A stretch of 7,805 nt of DNA from Halovivax sp. GTDB lineage: Archaea; Halobacteriota; Halobacteria; Halobacteriales; Natrialbaceae. Position numbers and translations under genes: made by a program. Where the stretch lies: positions 1 to 7,805 of the forward strand of contig SLIS01000259.1 of NCBI GenBank assembly GCA_007135505.1. Direction: 5' to 3'. The stretch's first letter is position 1, and every line of letters begins with the position of its first letter. The notes under the pieces are model-generated. The model made no database searches. It was not told the DNA's origin and saw nothing but the letters and a program-made list of their open reading frames with translations. Positions 1 through 5,722 of this stretch are shown here, one piece after another.

Positions 1-230
1 AGCGCGCTCACGAGCGGGAACGCGCCGGCGACGATGCCGAGCCCGCCCAGCACGAGCACCGCCCCGGACGCAAGCACCGACAGCTTCGGCGCCGGGAGAC
101 CCTTGAACTGGGCGTAGCCGGTCATCTCCTCGACGTTGAGGAAGTGGTTCAGCCCCATGAACGCGATCACGCCGCCGAAGAGGACCCGTGCGCCCAGCAG
201 CAGGGCGGCTTCGAGTCCGGCGACCACCAT
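1..230 (-). CDS. DoxX family membrane protein (N-terminal part)
   Basis: The first 76 residues of a small membrane protein are visible; the rest lies beyond the left edge. A hydrophobic stretch at about residues 8-26 (ALLLGARVLFGGVIAFMGL) is followed by the polar loop NHFLNVEEMTGYAQFKGLPAPK and a second hydrophobic helix at about 50-74. The GLNHF turn and the YAQFKGLPAPK loop after helix 1 are typical of DoxX/DoxD-like four-helix proteins. The family sits in the cytoplasmic membrane. Some members are quinone-linked oxidoreductase subunits, but most have no assigned reaction. The ATG at 230 is chosen because GGAGGTGG, a strong Shine-Dalgarno match, lies 7 bases upstream. The gene is transcribed away from a decayed copy of the HxlR promoter at 304-345. 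Family assignment is fairly sure; function is not. Confidence 0.8.
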   Translation of the reverse strand, partial: MVVAGLEAALLLGARVLFGGVIAFMGLNHFLNVEEMTGYAQFKGLPAPKLSVLASGAVLVLGGLGIVAGAFPLVSA

Positions 231-237
231 TATCTGT

Positions 238-245
238 CCACCTCC
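238..245 (-). promoter_or_regulatory. Shine-Dalgarno site of the DoxX-like gene
   Basis: GGAGGTGG on the minus strand matches the archaeal anti-Shine-Dalgarno CACCTCC and lies 7 bases before the ATG at 230. It implies a transcript with a leader, unlike the several leaderless genes in this window, and fixes the start codon. The promoter is therefore probably further upstream, in or near the element at 304-345, but no convincing minus-strand TATA box was identified. Confidence 0.7.
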
Positions 246-303
246 GCGGCCGCCGTAAGTCGATCGTCGCTCGCAAATCTCGCTTCCAATTCCGCTGTGA
301 TAG

Positions 304-345
304 CTGGTTGCATTACGTTACTTACTTCTCGCCACGGCCTATATG
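304..345 (+). promoter_or_regulatory. Second copy of the HxlR promoter/operator element
   Basis: CTGGTTGCA, two variable bases, then ACGTTACTTACTT (304-327) is repeated at 1795-1818 in front of the HxlR gene with only the two central bases different. Ten bases further on, both copies carry CCTAT (338-342 here), the likely TATA region. The offset from the element to CCTAT and to the start codon is the same in both copies. Here the element lies between the DoxX gene (minus strand) and a truncated HxlR-like start (382). Operator function is inferred from conservation and position only. Confidence 0.55.
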
Positions 346-381
346 TAGATTCGGCGACATGGGGGATAGTAGGTAACGTCG

Positions 382-420
382 GTGTCATCGAGACGTTCGC
401 CGACTGATCAAACGGACTGA
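382..420 (+). pseudogene. Decayed HxlR regulator start (about 12 codons left)
   Basis: GTG at 382 opens a frame reading MSSRRSPTDQTD (GTG read as Met) before TGA at 418-420. The intact HxlR protein starts MSSMHSKTESTP. The bases TGTCATCGA are identical in both, and the start codon is exactly 78 bases from the start of the shared promoter element in both places. I see no HxlR helix-turn-helix sequence after the stop in any frame, so at most the 5' end of a former paralogue remains. Either the gene was lost beside DoxX, or a tandem duplication or insertion separated the DoxX-HxlR pair. The coding match alone is short; the matched spacing carries the argument. Confidence 0.4.
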
Positions 421-502
421 CTGAATCCGAGGCGTGAAGGTGACCGTCGACGTCACGAATGAAGCGGCTCCAGGTGAAAGCTGATCGGCGTATCCGCCGG
501 GG

Positions 503-844
503 CTACTCGCCGGCGACGCTGTTGAGGGCGCTGTTCAGTTCGAAGAGTTCTCGAACGACGGTGCTGTCTGCCACCCGGTACCGGCGTGGGGACGTATTCG
601 GAACCTCCTCGATGAGCTCGACCTCGAGCAGGAGGTCGGTATAGTTGCCGACGGTCTGGCGCGTGACTCCGGCGTGTTCCCCGAGTTCGGTCTTGTTGAA
701 CTCGCGGTTCGGCGGGAGATCGAGCAACGCGTCTACGAGGATCGGGATCGCGTCGTGCTGCGTGAGGTAGAGCCACCCGCTGGGGTGGGCCATCCGGAGT
801 TCCTTCGTCCGACCCCGGTCGCTCGCGTCCTCCTTACTGCTCAT
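503..844 (-). CDS. Winged helix-turn-helix transcriptional regulator
   Basis: A 113-residue, mostly soluble protein. The DNA-binding region is at about residues 49-72 (FNKTELGEHAGVTRQTVGNY), with TRQTV as the recognition-helix core. It is followed by LLLEVELIEEV and a wing at about 79-92 (EEVPNTSPRRYRVA). The C-terminal helix ends VRELFELNSALNSV. This is the general MarR/TrmB-like winged-helix fold seen in many small haloarchaeal regulators; I cannot assign a ligand or target. ATG at 844 is preferred because a TATA-like box at 867-875 is centred about 26 bases upstream, which fits a leaderless transcript. A longer in-frame ATG at 928 would run through that promoter. An internal Met (MAHPSG, residue 18) is an alternative start. 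No effector domain is present, so it probably acts as a dimer that directly senses a signal or simply represses. Confidence 0.75.
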   Translation of the reverse strand: MSSKEDASDRGRTKELRMAHPSGWLYLTQHDAIPILVDALLDLPPNREFNKTELGEHAGVTRQTVGNYTDLLLEVELIEEVPNTSPRRYRVADSTVVRELFELNSALNSVAGE

Positions 845-1228
845 ACAGCGACGCACTGCCTGTAAGTGTATAGACGTTTCCACCACTGTTAATCGCCAGT
901 AACACCCTTCTCGTGGACGCGACGTCATCCCGCCACGGAGAAGCCGTTGGTCAAATGTGCCACGTTCGCTACCACGACTGGGCGTGAGTGCGAATTTCGA
1001 CCGACGAATCCCTCACCACGACCGTCCAATCCGACCACCCGTCTCGGCCCGCCGACCAACCACTCCGACTGCGTTCGTGCGAGCAGGACGGCCCGTCGAT
1101 GCAGTTCGCCGCGACGAACCAGTCACTCACACCATCCAAACCCACTCGAACTGTTCGGTAGAGACTGAGAACCTATCACGGTAACTCCAGTCGCCGAATC
1201 ACGCTGGCGAGCACTCACGAGAGACCCC
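845..1228. other. Gene-free interval between two minus-strand genes
   Basis: Apart from the TATA-like box at 867-875, I see no gene, RNA or clear repeat here. The centre (about 1000-1150) is C-rich and G-poor on the plus strand. The short frames crossing it have arginine/proline-rich translations typical of non-coding haloarchaeal DNA. It lies downstream of the cupin gene and upstream of the winged-helix gene, so the cupin terminator should fall here. No T-rich stretch on the minus strand stands out. Confidence 0.5.
867..875 (-). promoter_or_regulatory. TATA-like box of the winged-helix regulator
   Basis: The minus strand reads CGTCTATACAC, centred about 26 bases before the ATG at 844. That spacing matches haloarchaeal leaderless promoters, in which transcription starts at or next to the start codon. 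Confidence 0.5.
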
Positions 1229-1555
1229 TTAGCGATACTCTTCCCGTGGCGGCACGAACACGTCGATCACCTCGCCCGATTCGAGCACCTCCAGTTCGTG
1301 CTCGACGTCGCCGGTAATCGCGTAGCTGTCGCCGGCCTCGATGATCGTCTCCTCGCCCGCCACGACGAGCCGGTACCGGCCGGAGACCACGTAGCCGCTC
1401 TGCTCGTTCGGGTGGTCGTGGGGCCGCACCTCGTTCCCCGTCTCGTAGCGCATCTTCGTCACCATCGACTCCTCGCCGACGGCGAGCAGTTCGAAGTGCA
1501 CGCCGCTGTACTCTCTGGACTCTGCCTCGGCGGCCTTCGTGACCATCTGGGACAT
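1229..1555 (-). CDS. Single-domain cupin protein
   Basis: A 108-residue protein that is one small beta-barrel. Cupin motif 1 is clear at residues 40-59 (GNEVRPHDHPNEQSGYVVSG), and motif 2 is at about 75-90 (GDSYAITGDVEHELEV). The expected metal ligands are H46, H48, Q52 and H86. The HxH...Q...H pattern resembles KdgF-type and related small sugar-acid or storage cupins. Possible roles include ring opening or isomerisation of a sugar acid, a dioxygenase, or metal-dependent ligand sensing; the sequence does not decide. The ATG at 1555 is preferred because a TATA-like box about 29 bases upstream suggests a leaderless or nearly leaderless transcript. It is transcribed alone; the next gene on the same strand is 384 bases further on. 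Confidence 0.85.
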   Translation of the reverse strand: MSQMVTKAAEAESREYSGVHFELLAVGEESMVTKMRYETGNEVRPHDHPNEQSGYVVSGRYRLVVAGEETIIEAGDSYAITGDVEHELEVLESGEVIDVFVPPREEYR

Positions 1556-1579
1556 GCGACCGTCGAATGGATGCCACCA

Positions 1580-1589
1580 GTATTAGATA
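1580..1589 (-). promoter_or_regulatory. TATA-like box of the cupin gene
   Basis: The minus strand reads ATCTATCTAATAC, centred about 29 bases before the ATG at 1555. This fits a haloarchaeal promoter giving a leaderless or very short leader mRNA. Confidence 0.5.
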
Positions 1590-1794
1590 GATCGTAGAAT
1601 CGACTCGATAGCTGTAGTACCCGACAGATTCGTCCGAACTCGCCGACGCGGGTCCGCTGGCCTACTCCGTCCATTGTTCCACTCGCCGAACCGTTGCGTC
1701 GTCGGTGCCAATCCTTACGCTCCCGAACCGATCCAGCTCCCCGATCGACTTGATCCCGAATCGAGTTCACCCCTAACCGATTCCACCCAAACAC

Positions 1795-1836
1795 CTGGTT
1801 GCACCACGTTACTTACTTTCCATCCGAACCTATTTC
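1795..1836 (+). promoter_or_regulatory. Promoter and likely operator of the HxlR gene
   Basis: CTGGTTGCA-CC-ACGTTACTTACTT (1795-1818) is followed 10 bases on by CCTATTTC (1829-1836), the likely TATA box. The TATA box is about 40 bases before the ATG at 1873, which predicts a leader of roughly 14 bases. The 24-base element directly upstream of the TATA box is shared with 304-327. ACTTACTT contains a tandem ACTT repeat. HxlR regulators commonly control their own promoter and that of a neighbour, so this is the natural candidate binding site. That is inference. The interval 1590-1794 before it shows nothing else that I can support. Confidence 0.55.
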
Positions 1837-1872
1837 CTCGCTCGCCACCGAGACGTACGCTAGAGACCACCG

Positions 1873-2214
1873 ATGTCATCGATGCACTCGAAAACGGAGT
1901 CGACGCCCGAGGAAGAAAACGCCGATGCGTGTTCGGTCGTCGAGGCCGTCAACGAGATCGGCTCCGAGTGGCGCCTGATCGTCCTCCACGATCTCGTCGA
2001 CACGGACGAAAAGCGCTTCAACGAGCTCAAGCGCTCGACGGGTGCCAGCTCGCGAACGCTCTCTCGCGTCCTCGACGACCTCGAAGAGGCCGGCCTCGTC
2101 GATCGCCGCGTCGAGGACAAGCCGATCGCCACCTACTACTCGCTCACCGACGGCGGCGCGGCACTGTGTCCCGTCTTCGACGAACTCGAAGCCTGGGCCG
2201 ACGAGCACCTCTAA
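1873..2214 (+). CDS. HxlR family transcriptional regulator
   Basis: A 113-residue winged-helix regulator. After a disordered acidic N-terminus (1-18) comes the HxlR signature: C20, then a helix ending IGSEW (W33), and RFNELKRSTGASSRTLSRVLDDLEEAGLVDRR as the helix-turn-helix (48-79). The wing KPIATYYSLTDGG (83-95) and the dimer helix CPVFDELEAWADEHL (99-113) follow. Length and domain order are normal for the family. HxlR proteins act as dimers, and several bacterial members (YodB, CatR, HypR) sense quinones or disulphide stress through an N-terminal cysteine. C20 is in about the right place for that, and C99 is a possible partner. The shared element near the DoxX gene at the left edge suggests DoxX is or was a target. 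The downstream dehydrogenase is on the same strand but has its own promoter. Confidence 0.92.
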   Translation: MSSMHSKTESTPEEENADACSVVEAVNEIGSEWRLIVLHDLVDTDEKRFNELKRSTGASSRTLSRVLDDLEEAGLVDRRVEDKPIATYYSLTDGGAALCPVFDELEAWADEHL

Positions 2215-2304
2215 CGCGACTGCCCCCACCTCGAGTGCCGCTCTACCGACCGTTGCCACCTCGACTGCCGCCACACACGAACGTAATCTACTACACGGCC
2301 CAAA

Positions 2305-2317
2305 GGTAAAAATTACC
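2305..2317. promoter_or_regulatory. Inverted repeat upstream of the sugar dehydrogenase gene
   Basis: GGTAA-AAA-TTACC, 5-base arms with a 3-base spacer, sits in an AT-rich island (2303-2350) about 58 bases before the ATG at 2375 and about 30 bases before its TATA region. The position suits a dimeric regulator. The arms are short, so chance cannot be excluded. Confidence 0.35.
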
Positions 2318-2342
2318 AAATCAGATACTGGTATGATGTTCT

Positions 2343-2350
2343 TACTTTAA
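2343..2350 (+). promoter_or_regulatory. TATA-like box of the sugar dehydrogenase gene
   Basis: TTACTTTAA around 2343-2350 is centred about 27 bases before the ATG at 2375, fitting a leaderless transcript. The sequence from 2328 (CTGGTATGATGTTCTTACTT) also loosely resembles the HxlR element, with its end overlapping the TATA box. Confidence 0.5.
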
Positions 2351-2374
2351 TCCCATTCTGGCAGACCTCGAGAC

Positions 2375-3658
2375 ATGGCGGACCGGCTCTCACGACGGTC
2401 GATACTGACGGCCACCGGAGGGGGTGTCGTCGGTCTGGCGGGCTGTTTCGGCGTCGGCGAATTCCCGGAATCGGATACCGACGACGACGCGACTGCCGAT
2501 GACGCTGCCCCCGACGAAGCGGATCCGTCCGAGTGGGAGGCGACGGGGTCACCACTCGATGCGTCGTTCGACGTCGCGGTCGCTGTCGAGAATCTCGAGA
2601 TCCCCTGGGGGCTCGCGTTCGCACCGAACGGAGACGTGTTCCTGAGCGAGCGGCCGGGCCGAATCCGTCGCGGAACCGTCGAGGACGTGACCGGTGATGA
2701 ACCGACCGACGGCACCGAAGTAGCCGAAGAGCCGGTCGAACTCCCCGACCTGGCGCCGACTGGAGAGGCTGGCGTCCTCGACCTCACGGTACACCCATCG
2801 TATCCGGATCCAGCGTCCGTGTACGTCTTCTACACCGCCGAGGAGGACGGACTCGTCGACCGGGTCGTTCGATACGACGCCACAGACCCGGAGGAGGTCG
2901 AACCCGTCGTCGACGACCTGCCGGGGGCCGTCCACCACAACGGCGGTCGCCTCGCGTTCGGTCCGGACGATCACCTCTGGATCACTCGCGGTGACGTTAG
3001 CGACCCCGACGCGTCGCAGGAGCCGGGCTCGCTCGTCGGCTCGATTCTCAGGGTGACCGAAGACGGCGACCCGGCCGGGAGCGACGAGGCGCCCGAGGAC
3101 GCCGATCCACGGGTATTCTCCTACGGGCACCGGAACGTGCAGGGCCTCGACTGGCTGCCCGACGGAACGCCCATCACTACCGAACACGGCCCCACTGCGC
3201 GGGACGAGGTGAACCTGCTCACGCCCGGGGCGAACTACGGCTGGCCGATCGCACGCGGCGGTCCCGACGATCCCGACTACGAGGCATACGACGACGCGTT
3301 TTCCCCGCCCGTCGCGTCCTCGGGAACCACTGACGGTGCGGACACGTGGGCCCCGTCCGGTGGGACGTGGTACGACCACGAGGCGTTCCCCGAGCTGCAA
3401 CACCGCTTTCTCTTCGCCGGACTCCGCTCACAACGGATTCACGTCCTCTCGCTCCTCGATTCGGCGGCCGACCCACCCGAGGACGCCACGGCCGTCCACG
3501 ACGAGGCGTGGCTGGACGATCGCTATCTCGCGGTTCGCCACGAACTGCTCGTCGAGGCGTTCGGTCGAATTCGACACGTGGTCACCGGCCCGGACGGTGC
3601 GCTCTACTTCCTCACGTCGAACGAGGACGACGTGATCGGTCGCCTCGATCCAGCGTGA
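2375..3658 (+). CDS. PQQ-type aldose/sorbosone dehydrogenase lipoprotein
   Basis: A 427-residue exported quinoprotein of the glucose/sorbosone dehydrogenase (GSDH) family, which oxidises aldose sugars outside the cell. The N-terminus has a Tat motif (SRRSILT, 6-12), a hydrophobic stretch and a lipobox (GLAGC, C24). This predicts Tat export with lipid anchoring, followed by an acidic linker (about 30-60). The six-bladed propeller starts at VENLEIPWGLAFAPNG (71-86). GEAGVLDLTVHP (130-141), VHHNGGRLAFGPD (186-198, H188 as the likely catalytic base) and YGHRNVQGLDW (250-260, R253) follow. The blade with EHGP..DEVNLLTPGANYGWP (270-291) fits the calcium/PQQ site, and the C-terminus is GPDGALYFLTSNEDDVIGRL. 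Length is normal. A soluble haloarchaeal GSDH may use PQQ or be a non-PQQ relative; the sequence does not settle this. No PQQ synthesis gene is nearby. The start is fixed by the Tat motif and leaderless promoter spacing. Confidence 0.93.
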   Translation: MADRLSRRSILTATGGGVVGLAGCFGVGEFPESDTDDDATADDAAPDEADPSEWEATGSPLDASFDVAVAVENLEIPWGLAFAPNGDVFLSERPGRIRRGTVEDVTGDEPTDGTEVAEEPVELPDLAPTGEAGVLDLTVHPSYPDPASVYVFYTAEEDGLVDRVVRYDATDPEEVEPVVDDLPGAVHHNGGRLAFGPDDHLWITRGDVSDPDASQEPGSLVGSILRVTEDGDPAGSDEAPEDADPRVFSYGHRNVQGLDWLPDGTPITTEHGPTARDEVNLLTPGANYGWPIARGGPDDPDYEAYDDAFSPPVASSGTTDGADTWAPSGGTWYDHEAFPELQHRFLFAGLRSQRIHVLSLLDSAADPPEDATAVHDEAWLDDRYLAVRHELLVEAFGRIRHVVTGPDGALYFLTSNEDDVIGRLDPA

Positions 3659-3897
3659 TCCGGATTCCGAGCCGATCGACGCTGCCGATTCAGTAACTAC
3701 ACGCCCGACACCGATCGGCCACCACCGATTGCCGATCGATTGCATCGGGTGCCACAGTCGCGCCGTGCGTTCAGCAACCACTGAATGAACGAAGAGACCG
3801 AGCCCACAGCTGACGTATATACGGGTATTGGAGCTACGTGAGGCAGTTCGTGGTTCAGACCCGAAAACCGGTACCACGTTCCCTTCCGGTCTCGCCG

Positions 3898-4743
3898 TCA
3901 GGCCGACGGTGCGTCGTCTGCCGCCGCTTCACTCGAGTCGCCGCGCTCGACGTACTCGGAGACGCCGATTAGCGCGATTGCCCAGAGTATCACGGCGATC
4001 GCGCCGACGGTGCCGAGGCTCGAACCCTGTTCGGCCCCGGGAAAGGCGAGCGAACTGGCGGCAAAGAGGACCGCGAGTACGCCGGCGGCGTAGAGCGGGA
4101 TCCGCCAACCGGTTGGCTTCACTGCGCCGAGTAAGGCGAACAGACCGATCGAGACCAGTCCGAACAACATGAACTCGTAGTGGCCGAAGGCGACGTGTTC
4201 GTCGGCCAGCGTGGTGTGCTTTACGAACTCGTTGACGGCGAGCGCCGCGAATCCGATCGCGCCGACGCCCGCGATGGCGAGTACGCGGCGGTCGACTCCC
4301 TCGAGTCGGGGCACGAGTTCGCCGCGGGCAGGGTGCAACAGAGCGATCACCGCAACCGGAACGAGGAACACCAGTAGCTCACCGGCGGCTGCCAGTCCTG
4401 ACGCGATCGCAGTGAGCACGAACGCCGCGATGACGAACGCGAGTGCCGCCTGTAACGCCCCCACGCGCTTCGTCGGCCGGTACAACTGCACGGCGACCGT
4501 CGCCACGAATACCGCCAAGGTACCGCCGATCACGATGTGATGGACGCGGTGGCCGGGAAAGGCGTAGCCGCCAAGCCACGCGGTGACGACCATCGTCATC
4601 GTCTCGCGCAAGGCGAACAGGAGGAACGCCGCGAACGCGACCGTCAGAAGGTAAAACACGGGCTTTCGGACACGGGATACTCCGTAGTCCGCTCCGCTTC
4701 GAATCTGGTGGCCGACGCGGACGGCGCTTGCGGACGTGCTCAT
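3898..4743 (-). CDS. Polytopic membrane protein of unknown function
   Basis: A 281-residue integral membrane protein. After a cytoplasmic-type, basic N-terminus (1-27), hydrophobic segments lie at about 28-46, 67-88, 97-117, 122-137, 153-173, 188-207, 215-233 and 244-262. This gives seven or eight helices and a short acidic tail (ERGDSSEAAADDAPSA). A histidine cluster, FPGHRVHHIVIGG (62-74), opens the second segment, and EHVAFGHYEF (182-191) precedes the sixth. Those histidines could bind haem or metal, but no known motif fits. I do not recognise the family. ATG at 4743 has GAGGT 6 bases upstream. The in-frame TTG at 4824 lies inside the TATA box and is rejected. The gene is convergent with the dehydrogenase and divergent from the small gene at 5292. 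Expression likely starts at the TATA-like box at 4814-4827, about 75 bases upstream. Confidence 0.8.
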   Translation of the reverse strand: MSTSASAVRVGHQIRSGADYGVSRVRKPVFYLLTVAFAAFLLFALRETMTMVVTAWLGGYAFPGHRVHHIVIGGTLAVFVATVAVQLYRPTKRVGALQAALAFVIAAFVLTAIASGLAAAGELLVFLVPVAVIALLHPARGELVPRLEGVDRRVLAIAGVGAIGFAALAVNEFVKHTTLADEHVAFGHYEFMLFGLVSIGLFALLGAVKPTGWRIPLYAAGVLAVLFAASSLAFPGAEQGSSLGTVGAIAVILWAIALIGVSEYVERGDSSEAAADDAPSA

Positions 4744-4749
4744 CGGCGA

Positions 4750-4754
4750 ACCTC
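4750..4754 (-). promoter_or_regulatory. Shine-Dalgarno site of the membrane protein gene
   Basis: GAGGT on the minus strand, 6 bases before the ATG at 4743, supports that start over upstream in-frame codons. Confidence 0.5.
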
Positions 4755-4813
4755 GAGGGTGGTGGTTAGACGCTGTACGGGTTGGCTGGAGATGACTCTC
4801 GATCGCATGAGTG

Positions 4814-4827
4814 TAGATATACAAACG
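4814..4827 (-). promoter_or_regulatory. TATA-like box of the membrane protein gene
   Basis: The minus strand reads CGTTTGTATATCTA. It is the best TATA match in the interval and predicts a leader of about 50 bases before the ATG at 4743, consistent with the Shine-Dalgarno site there. Confidence 0.5.
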
Positions 4828-4864
4828 CCGTGCAAGATAATGAACAATTTCGTCGATTTCCCGT

Positions 4865-4889
4865 ATTCTCCTGAAAATAGACGGAGAAT
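4865..4889. repeat. Perfect 7-base inverted repeat
   Basis: ATTCTCC (4865-4871) and GGAGAAT (4883-4889) flank an 11-base AT-rich loop (TGAAAATAGAC). It lies about 40 bases upstream of the TATA-like box of the membrane protein gene, so it could be an operator or activator site. A hairpin in RNA is less likely because it lies outside the predicted transcript. Confidence 0.5.
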
Positions 4890-5110
4890 CCCCCTGAAGG
4901 CGGGTTCACGGATCCGAACAGGGGCGCGAAGCCGTCGATCGGTTCGGGTTCGTCACCGATCGCTGCTGACACCAGTAGGCTCGGCTCGCGGCCGCCGACA
5001 CGCTCGTCCCGTGTCGGGAACTCGCGGGCAAACCCCGAGCGACAACCGTCCCAGATCGAGCCATATTTCCTGTGACATTCGCGCCGTGAATTCGGCACAG
5101 CCCCGTCACA

Positions 5111-5126
5111 ATCACCACTCGGTGAT
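5111..5126. repeat. Short perfect hairpin
   Basis: ATCACC-ACTC-GGTGAT: 6-base arms and a 4-base loop, followed by AAAA on the plus strand. The lack of a T-run on either strand after the stem argues against a terminator. It lies 14 bases left of the larger palindrome at 5141-5167. Confidence 0.4.
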
Positions 5127-5140
5127 AAAAGAACGATCGT

Positions 5141-5167
5141 TGCTAGCGGAACGACGCTCGGCTAGCA
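5141..5167. repeat. 27-base imperfect palindrome
   Basis: TGCTAGC (5141-5147) and GCTAGCA (5161-5167) are perfect inverted arms. The inner 13 bases are also mostly self-complementary, with mismatches at offsets 8, 11 and the centre and their mirror positions. It is about 125 bases upstream of the small gene at 5292. The size and symmetry fit a protein-binding site, and an RNA cruciform or hairpin is also possible. Confidence 0.5.
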
Positions 5168-5291
5168 TCGACGACGATTCAGTGTTATCCCCAGAAATAC
5201 GGACGAATCGTACCGCACCGGGCCCGCGTATCGCAGTCACGCCTTCCGCAACCGACAGAAACAACCCTCGGGATGTATTCGTCCAGTTCAA

Positions 5292-5546
5292 ATGGACGAT
5301 TCTGACGACCGACCGGGCGCTGACTCCGAGCTCGTCATCGAACGGGGTGAAACCTACACGCACGTCGAGCACGGCCGGGTCGATGTCACGGGAATCTGGA
5401 AGGGGGTCAAGCAGGTCGACAAGGCCCACCATTCAGACGAGAGAGACGTCTACATCGTCCGGTATTCGACCGAGATCGGTGGCAAACAGGTAGACGAACT
5501 CACCGACACCGTCGACGAATTTCTGCGAGCGATCGAAGAAGCGTAG
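5292..5546 (+). CDS. Small acidic protein of unknown function (84 aa)
   Basis: An 84-residue acidic, soluble protein. After a charged, disordered start (MDDSDDRPGADSE), residues 15-62 have alternating hydrophobic residues suggesting a small beta barrel or sheet: LVIERGETYTHVEHGRVDVTGIWKG, then RDVYIVRYST. It ends in a helix (VDELTDTVDEFLRAIEEA). The translation has the acidic, well-spaced hydrophobic pattern of real haloarchaeal proteins, unlike the arginine-rich frames around it. The HGRVDVTGI stretch is vaguely like KOW/SH3-type barrels, but I do not recognise a family. The ATG at 5292 lacks a Shine-Dalgarno site and no clear TATA box was found at leaderless spacing. It is convergent with the GYD gene. 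The coding call is good; the function is unknown. Confidence 0.7.
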   Translation: MDDSDDRPGADSELVIERGETYTHVEHGRVDVTGIWKGVKQVDKAHHSDERDVYIVRYSTEIGGKQVDELTDTVDEFLRAIEEA

Positions 5547-5722
5547 ACCGAGCCGAAAGCGTAAATCGAGCCGAACGACCGTGCACCTCCTGTGACACCG
5601 CACTGTAGCCAACAGTCGTCCCCGCCGATCGAGTACGATTGCCGATCCCGATACGCACCGCTGGTGGCTGCAGCACTATCGCGGGTTGGACCGACCCACG
5701 CTCTGCAGCCGTAGCGAACCCG

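Larger units (their letters stand above)
4744..5291. other. Long divergent intergenic region with inverted repeats
   Basis: 548 bases separate the divergent membrane-protein and small-protein genes. The left end holds the Shine-Dalgarno and TATA-like sites of the membrane protein. Three inverted repeats (4865-4889, 5111-5126, 5141-5167) follow. Frames crossing the region are rich in arginine and serine, lack conserved motifs and look non-coding. No clear promoter for the gene at 5292 was found; GTATTC just upstream is too close to its ATG. Confidence 0.5.

Noticed and set aside
144..407. An 87-codon plus-strand frame spanning the DoxX start and its upstream region
   Set aside because: It is antisense to the DoxX-like coding sequence and its promoter, and the translation shows no conserved pattern.
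845..928. A longer start (ATG at 928) for the winged-helix regulator
   Set aside because: The added 28 residues look non-coding, and the TATA-like box at 867-875 would lie inside the gene; leaderless spacing favours 844.
3811..3840. GTATATAC at 3815-3822 as a promoter for a gene starting at GTG 3838
   Set aside because: The start is only about 19 bases away, too close for a TATA box, and the frame is arginine-rich and antisense to the end of the membrane protein gene.
3861..3870. A terminator for the membrane protein gene (minus-strand TTTT at 3864-3867)
   Set aside because: Four T residues without a stem are too weak to call in this sequence.
3428..3877. A 149-codon minus-strand frame across the end of the dehydrogenase and the following intergenic region
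   Set aside because: Most of it is antisense to conserved GSDH sequence, and the translation resembles no protein. The unlinked intergenic part (3659-3877) is short and GATCG-rich.
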